Assembly (NCBI GenBank): GCA_910588655.1
Contig: CAJUPJ010000067.1
Location: forward strand, 1-10,325
Length of the DNA: 10,325 nucleotides
From: an uncultured Lachnospiraceae bacterium
Lineage (GTDB): Bacteria > Bacillota > Clostridia > Lachnospirales > Lachnospiraceae
Direction of reading: 5' to 3'
The position numbers and the translations under genes were made by a program. Under the pieces are notes generated by a model. It had not been told where the DNA came from, made no database searches, and saw only the letters and a program-made list of their open reading frames with translations. This document shows, piece by piece, positions 4,161 through 10,325 of the stretch. Numbering within the stretch: the stretch's first letter is position 1; each line of letters opens with the position of its first letter.

Positions 4161-4447
4161 TATCTACACAAGTTGACATATTGTGAAAAGGAAAACTGGG
4201 CATTATTTTTTCTTTGCATTTTATTGAAGGAACACGTCCAGGACGGATTAGACAGTACATTAAGATATGTCAAACACAGGGATGTAATAAAAAATATTAA
4301 AAATAACTTAAAAGTGTACATTTTTATAGGTTCTTTTGTTACACTAGTCATTACGTGGGACGAGTCTGCGCAAAAACGTGCTAGTTCTTTATTAAAAAAT
4401 TTTTTAATTGCCATTTCCGTTTCTGGCAAAAAAGGGGGTGCAGAGGT
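4156..4447 (+). other. Intergenic region before the terminase genes; candidate cos and late promoter
   Basis: There is no credible gene in these ~290 bp. The position directly before a Nu1-like small terminase is where lambda carries cos. Visible elements are: an 11-bp dyad CGTCCAGGACG (4235-4245); a locally GC-rich dyad with GACGAGTC (4359-4366) at its centre, flanked by ACGT (4353-4356 and 4376-4379) and ACTAG/CTAGT (4343-4347 and 4381-4385); an 18-bp perfect A/T palindrome (4391-4408, six A then six T in the middle) likely to be curved; and CATTTCCGTTTCT (4412-4424), which resembles the gpNu1-binding R sequences of lambda cosB as I remember them. A weak promoter, TTAAGA (4260-4265), 17 bp, TGTAAT (4283-4288), could start the late transcript. 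All functional assignments here are inferred. Confidence 0.4.
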
Positions 4448-5044
4448 ATGGCATCACAAGATACACGGAAAATAGATGATATTTCAACAGTAACAGTGTC
4501 TTCCAGGGTTCTGGCTGAAATTACAGGCATAAGTGACAGGCATGTAAGAAATTTTGCAGATGAGGGCATATTCGTAAGAAACAGCCATGGAAGGTATCTC
4601 CTTATGAAGTCCTTAAAAAACTATATCCTTAACCTTAAAGTTGCAAAAACAGGTGAAAAGGTAATAAGTGATTTTGGTAAGGGTGAACTTGACCTTGAAA
4701 ATGAAAAAGCACATCATGAACATTTAAAAGCAATGGTTACTGAAATAAGGTTACAGCTTATAAAAGGCCAGGTACATAAATCAGAGGATGTAGGTGCTGT
4801 AATTACAAACATGTTTACGAAGTTCCGTTCAAAAATGACGGCAATGCCTTATAAGCTTGCACCAAAGCTTGAAGGTAAAAGCAGAGCTGAAATAGCAGAC
4901 ATATTAAAAGAAGAAATAAACTTTGCGCTTTCAGAACTGGCAGACTACAAGCCATCAGATTATTATCCGCCAGAATACATTGATACCAGTGAGGACAGCC
5001 TGTTAAATATTGCAGAGGAAGAGGACAGCAGTTATGAAAGTTAA
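4448..5044 (+). CDS. Terminase small subunit (Nu1-like)
   Basis: A 198-residue DNA-packaging protein that recognises the packaging site and brings the large subunit to it. Residues ~14-50 form the winged-helix DNA-binding domain (TVSSRVLAEITGISDRHVRN, then the wing NSHGRYLL). Residues ~80-135 are a charged dimerisation helix region (ENEKAHHEHLKAMVTEIRLQ and onward). The acidic C-terminus (SEDSLLNIAEEEDSSYES) is the usual contact for the large subunit. Lambda gpNu1 is 181 residues, so length and architecture agree. The ATG follows GGGGGTG (4434-4440) and AGAGG (4443-4447). It overlaps the large-subunit start by 11 bp, implying coupled translation. First gene of the packaging/head operon; presence of a Nu1-type protein argues for cos rather than pac packaging. 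Confidence 0.85.
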   Translation: MASQDTRKIDDISTVTVSSRVLAEITGISDRHVRNFADEGIFVRNSHGRYLLMKSLKNYILNLKVAKTGEKVISDFGKGELDLENEKAHHEHLKAMVTEIRLQLIKGQVHKSEDVGAVITNMFTKFRSKMTAMPYKLAPKLEGKSRAEIADILKEEINFALSELADYKPSDYYPPEYIDTSEDSLLNIAEEEDSSYES

Positions 5045-6851
5045 AGAAGTGTCTTTCCATACCTTGCATTTTATATGCTCATTAGCTCATGTTTTAAGGC
5101 CAAAGGAAGAAATGACAATAAGCCAGTGGGCAAACAGGAACATGGTGCTGCCTGATGGGTCAAACGAAGCAGGGCGCTTTAATACAGGGAGCGTGCCATA
5201 CCAGAAAGAAATAATGGACGCAATTACAGACATAAGGGTAAGGGATGTGTCAATAATGTCTTCATCACAGGTAGGGAAGACAACTATAATACTTTGTGGT
5301 ATTGGGTATTACATAGACCATGAACCTTCAACACAGCTTATGGTGCTGCCAACGCTGACGCTTGGTGAGAAATTTTCTAAAACAAGGCTTGCACCAATGA
5401 TAAGGGATATCCCTGTACTGCGTGGAAAGATTGCACCTGCAAAAGCAAAAGACTCAGATAATACTATATTATTTAAACAGTATGCAGGAGGGTATATTGT
5501 AATATCTGGTGCTAATTCACCAGCTTCCCTTTCATCCATGCCGATAAGGGTAATCTGGATGGATGAGGTAGACCGCTACCCTGCATCCGCTGGTGGCGAA
5601 GGAGACCCTGTAACGCTTGCAGAGAAAAGGGCAACAACTTTCTGGAATAAAAAATATATTAAGACCTCAACGCCCACTATTGCAGGGGAAAGCAGGATTG
5701 AAAAAGAATACCTTGACGGCAGCATGGAAGAATGGTGTGTTAAATGCCCATGCTGTGGTACATTCCAGCCTTATGATTTTGACAGGGTTGTTTTTAAAAG
5801 TGTTTCCATGACATGTGTGGAATGTAATGAGGAAATCCCAGAAAGGGACTGGAAAGAGTCAGAACATATGTGGATTGCAAAGCACCCAGAAAGGAAGAGG
5901 CACAGGAGTTTCCATCTTAACGAACTTGCATCACCCTGGGTGCAGTGGCGTGAAATAATTAATGAATACCTTGCGGCTATAGATGAGTGTAAACGGCTGC
6001 ATGACACAGAAAGGTTACAGGTATTTATAAATACTACACTTGGTGAAACATGGGATGAAGGGAAACTTGATGACAATGCTGTCACAGAGGAAATACTGGA
6101 AGAGCGTGCAGAACATTACAGGGCAGACATACCAGATGGTGTGCTGCTTCTTACGGCAGCCGTTGATGTACAGGATAACCGTTTTGAAATTGAGGTAAGG
6201 GGATGGGCAAGGGATTATGAAACATGGGGCATATATAAAACAGAAATTTATGGCGATTTGGAAAAGAAGGAAACATGGGAAGAACTGGAGGACTATCTTG
6301 GGACGGTTTTCTTTTTTGAAAACGGCCAGGGGCTTAGTATAGCAGCAACAGCTATAGATACAGGAGGCAGCCATACAACGAGGGTGTATAAATGGGTAAA
6401 ATACATGAAAAGCAAGGGTAAACGTGTTTATGGCATTAAAGGGCATGTTGGGAAAGAAAAAACAGACTTAATCCATAAAAGGAGTGTCGGGTATATAAGG
6501 GAAAGAACCAGAAGCGGAAAGGAAGTTATTGTTGATACTACAGAACTTATTATACTTGGTGTAAATACCGGCAAGGAAGATATAAGCAACAGGCTTAAGA
6601 TTGATGTGCCTGGTGAAGGTTACTGCCATTTCCCGTCAAATAAAGGAAGGGGCTACGGGCATGGATATTATAAGGGGCTTTTGTCAGAAAAAAAGGTAAC
6701 AAAAAAAGTAAGAGGTGTAGTTAAAAAACATGGGTTAAGAAGAGCGGCGCAAGGAATGAGCCGCTTGATTTGTTTAATTATAATTATGCAGCGTGTGAGC
6801 TTTTACGTCCTGTGTGGGGAGCGCTGGAAGAAAAAATCTCAAAAGGCATAA
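5034..6851 (+). CDS. Terminase large subunit (lambda gpA-like), frameshifted near the C-terminus
   Basis: The ATP-driven motor and cos nuclease, 605 residues as read. Visible parts: Walker A SSSQVGKTT (76-84); Walker B VIWMDEVD (173-180); cysteines 235, 238, 240, 241, 261 and 264 forming a zinc-knuckle-like patch; and the nuclease motif AAVDVQDNRFEIEVRGW, whose D378 corresponds to the catalytic Asp region of gpA, with AIDTGGSHT at about 440-448. ATG 5034 follows GAGGAAGAGG and overlaps the small subunit by 11 bp; the frame is open to TTG 5010 but that is less likely. After K565 (A6 run 6723-6728) this frame gives 40 residues unlike the family, while the -1 frame encodes the expected ending. 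Adding one A restores 628 residues (lambda gpA has 641). The motor and nuclease cores are intact; the prohead-contacting C-terminus is lost. Confidence 0.88.
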   Translation: MKVKEVSFHTLHFICSLAHVLRPKEEMTISQWANRNMVLPDGSNEAGRFNTGSVPYQKEIMDAITDIRVRDVSIMSSSQVGKTTIILCGIGYYIDHEPSTQLMVLPTLTLGEKFSKTRLAPMIRDIPVLRGKIAPAKAKDSDNTILFKQYAGGYIVISGANSPASLSSMPIRVIWMDEVDRYPASAGGEGDPVTLAEKRATTFWNKKYIKTSTPTIAGESRIEKEYLDGSMEEWCVKCPCCGTFQPYDFDRVVFKSVSMTCVECNEEIPERDWKESEHMWIAKHPERKRHRSFHLNELASPWVQWREIINEYLAAIDECKRLHDTERLQVFINTTLGETWDEGKLDDNAVTEEILEERAEHYRADIPDGVLLLTAAVDVQDNRFEIEVRGWARDYETWGIYKTEIYGDLEKKETWEELEDYLGTVFFFENGQGLSIAATAIDTGGSHTTRVYKWVKYMKSKGKRVYGIKGHVGKEKTDLIHKRSVGYIRERTRSGKEVIVDTTELIILGVNTGKEDISNRLKIDVPGEGYCHFPSNKGRGYGHGYYKGLLSEKKVTKKVRGVVKKHGLRRAAQGMSRLICLIIIMQRVSFYVLCGERWKKKSQKA

Positions 6852-6919
6852 ATTATATGAAAACAGTAAAAAAGGCTAAAAGGAATAAAAGGAAATCACA
6901 GAGCGGGCTGGAGGTGTAA
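6725..6919 (+). pseudogene. Displaced C-terminus of the terminase large subunit (-1 frame)
   Basis: From TGG 6731 to TAA 6917-6919 the -1 frame encodes 62 residues beginning WVKKSGARNEPLDLFNYNYA and ending in a basic tail. The RNEPLD motif followed by aromatic residues and AACELL is the ending conserved in gpA-family terminases. The -1 frame has a stop at 6722-6724, so the break must lie between 6725 and about 6730, within or just after the A6 run. The restored stop sits three bases before the next gene and overlaps its ribosome site, the close packing seen elsewhere in this operon. The simplest cause is loss of one A from an A7. Confidence 0.8.
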
Positions 6920-6922
6920 TAT

Positions 6923-7150
6923 ATGCAGGGAAAAAGGCTTGAAATAAAAAAAGAAAGGCTTGCCCAGTATTATGAAGCCGAAGAAAGGGTACTTAAAGGG
7001 CAGTCTTACAGGATTGGCACAAGGCAGGTCACAAGGGCAGACCTTGCTGCCATACGAAACGGCATAAAGGAACTTGAAGCAGAAGTGGCGGCACTTGAAA
7101 AGCGTGGCACAACAGGAAGACGTGCAGCAAGGGTTGTACCACTTGATTAG
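6923..7150 (+). CDS. gpW-like head-tail connector / head completion protein (DUF6148-like)
   Basis: A 75-residue protein between the large terminase and the portal, the same place as lambda W. The pattern YYEAEERVLKGQSYRIGTRQ then TRADLAAIRNGIKELEAEV is typical of the Firmicutes gpW/DUF6148 group: an N-terminal helix, a short beta hairpin (QSYRIGTRQVTR) and a second long helix. The C-terminus is basic (RRAARVVPLD). In lambda, gpW seals the filled head and provides the tail attachment surface. ATG 6923 is served by GGAGGTG (6910-6916), which lies in the final codons of the restored terminase frame. Nine bases separate it from the portal gene. Family assignment is from pattern recognition. Confidence 0.75.
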   Translation: MQGKRLEIKKERLAQYYEAEERVLKGQSYRIGTRQVTRADLAAIRNGIKELEAEVAALEKRGTTGRRAARVVPLD

Positions 7151-7159
7151 GAGGAAAAC

Positions 7160-8833
7160 ATGGGGATTATAGACAGGGTTATAAATACCGTAAGCCCTGG
7201 GACTGCACTTAAACGTGCAAGGGCAAGATATGAAACCATAAACCTGGAAGCGCAGTCAGAAGCCCTGGAAGCAAGGCTTAAAATACTTGGAACAGTCCTT
7301 CCGCCAGGGCGGGACATATTTACAAACAGCGGCTATTCACATGGTGGTGCTTCAAGACGCAGGACATGGGCAAGGGAATGGGATTCAGAAAGTGGTTCTG
7401 CAAAACGTGATATTGAAGAAAACCGCAAACTGCTGCGTGAACGCAGCAGAGACCTTTTTATGAGTGCGCCGCTTGCAACAGGTGCAGTAAAGAGCAGCAG
7501 GACATCCTGCATAGGGCCGGGACTTATGCCAAAACCAAAGATAGATTATGAATTTTTAGGGATAACACAGGAAGAAGCAAACCGCATACAGAGGTTAATT
7601 AAAAAAGAGTTTGCCATATGGGCAGAATCAACATTGTGTGATAATAATGACCTTAATAACTTTTATGAATTACAGCAGGTGGTATTTAGTGACTGGCTCA
7701 ATAATGGCGAGGAATTTGTATTAATAAAATATGGGAAACCTCTTAAATATATGCCATACCAGTTACGTTTAAGCCTTGTGGAAGCAGACAGGGTATGTAC
7801 AGAAGGAAATTATGATGGCGGTTATGATGGTTATGACAAAAAAGCAAAAAATGGCAATACCATTATAAACGGGGTTGAAACTGATGAGGCAGGGAAGGTT
7901 GTTGCATACCATATTGCTTCAAGGTTTCCAGGTGAATATGGCTCTGGAAGCCTTAAATGGGCAAGGGTTGAAAAAAGAGGGGCGAAAACAGGAAACCCCA
8001 ACATATTGCATATCTTTAATGCGGAACGTGCTGGCCAGTACAGGGGCGTTCCTTTTTTAGCGCCTGTCATCCAGACATTAAAACAGCTTACGCGTTATAC
8101 GGAAGCTGAAATCATGGCAGCAGTTGTTAATTCATTGTTTGGAATTTTTATCACCACTAAAGCAGGTGAAGAAATAGAAGGCTTTGGCGGCAATGGCGAA
8201 GAAGCGGAAGAAAAAGAGGGGGATGTTCCTGGCGTGGATGAAGATAAAATCAAAGTTGGCACAGGGACGGTTACTTTTTTAAGGGAGGGTGAAGAGGTAA
8301 AGGCAGTTGAGTCGGCACACCCTTCAAATAATTATGATGCATTTGTGAATTCAATGGCATTGCAGATTGGTGCAGCCCTTGAAATAGCCCCCGAAGTCCT
8401 TTTAAAAAAGTTTTCTAATAACTTTTCATCTTCAAAGGGGGCTTTAAATGAAACATGGAAGTCTTTCAAAATGTACCGCAAATGGTTTATAGATGATTTC
8501 TGTCAGGAAGTTTATGTGCTCTGGTTTAATGAAGCGGTAAGCAAAGGAAGGGTTAATGCGCCAGGGTATTTTGATAACATCCTTGTTAAAAAAGCATATA
8601 CAAATGCTACATGGAACGGGCCTGCACAGGGGCATTTAAACCCAGTACAGGAAGTAACAGCTGCTATACTGAAGATACAGAACGGACTGTCAACACATGA
8701 AGATGAATGTACTTCCATGAACGGTAGTGATTATGAGGACAACATAAGGACATTAAAAACTGAAAATATCCTGTTAGCGGAAGCGCAGGCAGGAAATATG
8801 GACAGGAGGGATAAGAATGGCAGTAAAAATTGA
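7160..8833 (+). CDS. Portal protein (lambda gpB family)
   Basis: A 557-residue portal subunit that forms the dodecameric ring at one head vertex, through which DNA is packaged and ejected. The N-terminal part is characteristic of the lambda portal family: RRRTWAREWDSESGSAKRDI (66-85) followed by LRERSRDLFMSAPLATGAVK and the CIGPGL segment. The core continues with NDLNNFYELQQVVFSDWLNNGEEF and the RFPGEY/ILHIFNAERAGQYRGVPFL region. Residues ~335-365 are a very acidic, glycine-rich insertion that is probably an exposed loop. Length is close to lambda B (533). AGGAGG at 7149-7154 overlaps the gpW stop and precedes ATG 7160. It overlaps the protease gene by 17 bp. Family members may be trimmed at the N-terminus during maturation. 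Confidence 0.9.
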   Translation: MGIIDRVINTVSPGTALKRARARYETINLEAQSEALEARLKILGTVLPPGRDIFTNSGYSHGGASRRRTWAREWDSESGSAKRDIEENRKLLRERSRDLFMSAPLATGAVKSSRTSCIGPGLMPKPKIDYEFLGITQEEANRIQRLIKKEFAIWAESTLCDNNDLNNFYELQQVVFSDWLNNGEEFVLIKYGKPLKYMPYQLRLSLVEADRVCTEGNYDGGYDGYDKKAKNGNTIINGVETDEAGKVVAYHIASRFPGEYGSGSLKWARVEKRGAKTGNPNILHIFNAERAGQYRGVPFLAPVIQTLKQLTRYTEAEIMAAVVNSLFGIFITTKAGEEIEGFGGNGEEAEEKEGDVPGVDEDKIKVGTGTVTFLREGEEVKAVESAHPSNNYDAFVNSMALQIGAALEIAPEVLLKKFSNNFSSSKGALNETWKSFKMYRKWFIDDFCQEVYVLWFNEAVSKGRVNAPGYFDNILVKKAYTNATWNGPAQGHLNPVQEVTAAILKIQNGLSTHEDECTSMNGSDYEDNIRTLKTENILLAEAQAGNMDRRDKNGSKN

Positions 8834-9923
8834 GGTAAAAGGGCAGATAATGTCAAATGATATTGCACAGGTTTACCATTATTTTGGATGGGATGCGTGC
8901 TGCCCGAAAGATATTTCTGCAAAACTTGGGGAAGCAGCTGGTGGTGAGGTAATCCTTGAGATAAATTCACCAGGAGGTTTATGCAGTGCCGGCTATGAAA
9001 TGTATACCCTTCTTATGGATTATGAAGGGAAGGTTACAGCACATGTCATTGAGGCAGCATCAGCAGCATCACTTTTAGTATGTGCCGCTGATGAGGCGCT
9101 TGCATCTGATACATGTATATTTATGATACATAATACACAAAGCAGTACAAGTGGTGACTACAGGGATATGCAGGCATCCGCAGAAGCATTAAAGGAATTT
9201 AATGCTGGCATTATTAATGCATATGTAAGGAAAACAGGAAAGACAAGGGAAGAACTCCAGGCACTTATGGACAATGAAACATATATGTCAGCACAGACTG
9301 CCATTGAAAACGGGTTTATAGATGGGTATTTATTTGGCAGCCCTGACGGGCAGGGTATAGAAGGTACAGCAGATGTACAAGGCAGGGCAGTGTTACAGGC
9401 CGTAAATTCAGCTTTTCCAGTGATAACAGATGAAAAAGCAAAGGAAATTATGGTTCTTTTAAAAATGCAGGAAGGCAGCGTTAATGCTGCTTCTGGAATA
9501 AATTGTACTGGAAATAATCCAGGGAAAGGGGATAAGACAGACATGACATTAGAAGAAATGTATGCAGAGCATCCAGAATTAAGGGATGAAGTGGCGGCCA
9601 TTGTAAAAGATGCAGAAACAAAAGGGGCGGACATGGAACGTGGGCGTCTTGAAGCACTTGATAAGATTTCCCAGAGTGTGGCAGGTGATGTACTGGAAGA
9701 AGCAAAGTATGGAAACAACCGTATTGATGCCAGGGAACTGGCATACCAGGCAATGCTTAAGGATAGGCAGGTGGCAGAAAACTATATGGAGGAAGCAGTG
9801 GAAGACTCCGCCAGTTCTGGTGCTGGGGATGTAGGTGCAGGGCTTCCTGATGAAGAGGAAACGGATGAATCAGACAGCATGTCAGCCTATATAAATGCCA
9901 TGAAAAAAGGAGGGAAACATTAA
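8817..9923 (+). CDS. Prohead protease, ClpP-like (lambda gpC-type), with scaffold-like C-terminal region
   Basis: A 368-residue protein. Residues 1-~175 are a ClpP/S14-S49 serine protease domain: strand EVILEINSPGG (44-54), nucleophile S82 in EAASAASLLVCAADEAL (79-95) and H105 in FMIHN. An Asp from the following helical part should complete the triad. Residues ~225-368 are glutamate-rich and helical (TLEEMYAEHPELRDEVAAIV through the acidic DEEETDESD), as in lambda gpC, where the C-terminal part acts as scaffold and is shared with Nu3. It would direct prohead assembly and then degrade the scaffold. AGGAGGG (8804-8810) precedes ATG 8817, inside the portal gene. The stop is immediately followed by the next ATG. 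An internal ATG at 9543 could give a separate ~126-residue scaffold. Confidence 0.88.
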   Translation: MAVKIEVKGQIMSNDIAQVYHYFGWDACCPKDISAKLGEAAGGEVILEINSPGGLCSAGYEMYTLLMDYEGKVTAHVIEAASAASLLVCAADEALASDTCIFMIHNTQSSTSGDYRDMQASAEALKEFNAGIINAYVRKTGKTREELQALMDNETYMSAQTAIENGFIDGYLFGSPDGQGIEGTADVQGRAVLQAVNSAFPVITDEKAKEIMVLLKMQEGSVNAASGINCTGNNPGKGDKTDMTLEEMYAEHPELRDEVAAIVKDAETKGADMERGRLEALDKISQSVAGDVLEEAKYGNNRIDARELAYQAMLKDRQVAENYMEEAVEDSASSGAGDVGAGLPDEEETDESDSMSAYINAMKKGGKH

Positions 9924-10274
9924 ATGATGTTAAATAAAGAGGCTTATAAAGTTACTAATGATAACCTTATATATGACAGTTCGCATCCTTTAGATGCAAG
10001 GAATATATCTGTAACTGTACAGACAGGGACACCTGGTATCATTAAGAGGGGGCAGGTGCTTGACTTTGAAGATGCAGGCTATAAACCACATGCAGAAAAC
10101 GGGACTGTAAGTGCTATTGTGGCAGAGGACACACCGTATACAGGAGAAGATGCCACAGTGGCAGTACCAGTATATATAAGCGGCACATTCAGGGAAACAG
10201 CCTGTATTACAGATACAGCACTGTCAATCCAGGACAGGGAAGAATTCCGTTCAAAGGGGATTTATCTTAAATAA
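9924..10274 (+). CDS. Head decoration protein (lambda gpD-like)
   Basis: A 116-residue, mostly beta protein located after the protease and before the expected major capsid gene, the lambda C-D-E order. Visible pieces are the strand/turn pattern VTVQTGTPGIIKRGQVL (about 31-47), NGTVSAIVAEDTP (58-70) and ATVAVPVYISGTF (76-88). Lambda D is 110 residues. Decoration trimers bind and stabilise the expanded capsid. GGAGGG (9909-9914) gives a nine-base gap to ATG 9924; the in-frame ATG 9927 is less favourable. The start codon touches the protease stop, implying coupled translation. The N-terminal part (EAYKVTNDNLIYDSSHPLDA) is longer than minimal and may reach a neighbouring capsomer, as in gpD. Function is assigned from order and fold pattern. 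Confidence 0.75.
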   Translation: MMLNKEAYKVTNDNLIYDSSHPLDARNISVTVQTGTPGIIKRGQVLDFEDAGYKPHAENGTVSAIVAEDTPYTGEDATVAVPVYISGTFRETACITDTALSIQDREEFRSKGIYLK

Positions 10275-10294
10275 AGACCAACTATAAAAAGTCA

Positions 10295-10321
10295 AGCAAA
10301 AAAATATTTTAATTTTTTGCT
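10295..10321 (+). terminator. AT-rich hairpin after the decoration gene
   Basis: AGCAAAAAA (10295-10303) pairs with TTTTTTGCT (10313-10321) around a 9-base loop. The stem is weak and no T-tract follows within the window, so it may be a partial terminator or mRNA processing site that tunes expression ahead of the capsid gene rather than a full stop. Confidence 0.35.
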
Positions 10322-10325
10322 AAAA

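Noticed and set aside
4173..4475. 100-codon rightward frame before the small terminase
   Set aside because: TTG start without ribosome site, no family resemblance, overlap into the small terminase in another frame. TTGACA at 4173 also lacks a -10 at proper spacing.
6722..6731. Programmed -1 ribosomal frameshift in the large terminase
   Set aside because: AAAAAAC is present, but the zero-frame phase is GTT AAA AAA CAT, not A AAA AAC, so standard tandem slippage does not fit; large terminases are not known to use programmed frameshifting. A deletion or sequencing error is simpler.
9158..9718. 186-codon leftward frame opposite the protease gene
   Set aside because: It is a shadow of the protease codons, with no ribosome site or family resemblance.

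Overview
The window is part of a temperate siphophage-type prophage in an AT-rich Gram-positive host. Strong AGGAGG ribosome sites, frequent AGG/AGA codons, GTG starts and the gene families point to Bacillota, most likely Clostridia (Lachnospiraceae-like; this is inference, no host gene is present). Nearly everything reads rightward. The order follows a lambda-like plan: lysogeny switch, small early genes, replication, late regulator, recombinase, then packaging and head genes related to lambda Nu1, A, W, B, C and D.

Left end (1-930): a small HTH protein overlaps tail to tail with a leftward CI-like HTH repressor. The repressor faces a consensus rightward promoter (TTGACA, 18 bp, TATAAT) carrying two related dyad operators. 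That promoter drives a small helical protein and a second HTH protein, a paralogue of the first and a Cro candidate. Early region (930-2930): a small unknown protein and a small zinc-ribbon protein come before about 450 bp without genes. That gap holds several possible RNA helices and three ~60-bp tandem repeats, each a two-stem dyad with one compensatory base change. A DnaD-like replisome organiser follows, with an 11-codon repeat in its linker that could be an origin.

Middle region (2964-4160): a sigma-region-4-like late regulator is followed by a strong terminator flanked by inverted GTTATATAAAA copies. Next come a catalytic-domain-only tyrosine recombinase and a second terminator. A ~290-bp gap then precedes the small terminase gene, the position of cos in lambda.

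Right half (4448-10274): a tightly packed, often overlapping operon encodes the small terminase, large terminase, gpW-like connector, lambda-B portal, ClpP-like prohead protease with a scaffold-like tail, and gpD-like decoration protein. The large terminase is frameshifted: its conserved C-terminus lies in the -1 frame after an A6 run, so the frame that is read ends in about 40 aberrant residues. The prophage may be packaging-defective, or the base may be a homopolymer sequencing error. The window closes before the expected major capsid gene.

Most genes are recognisable phage families. The least explained content is the structured repeat region upstream of the replication gene (1645-2090), followed by the putative cos region and the terminator/inverted-repeat cluster in front of the recombinase.
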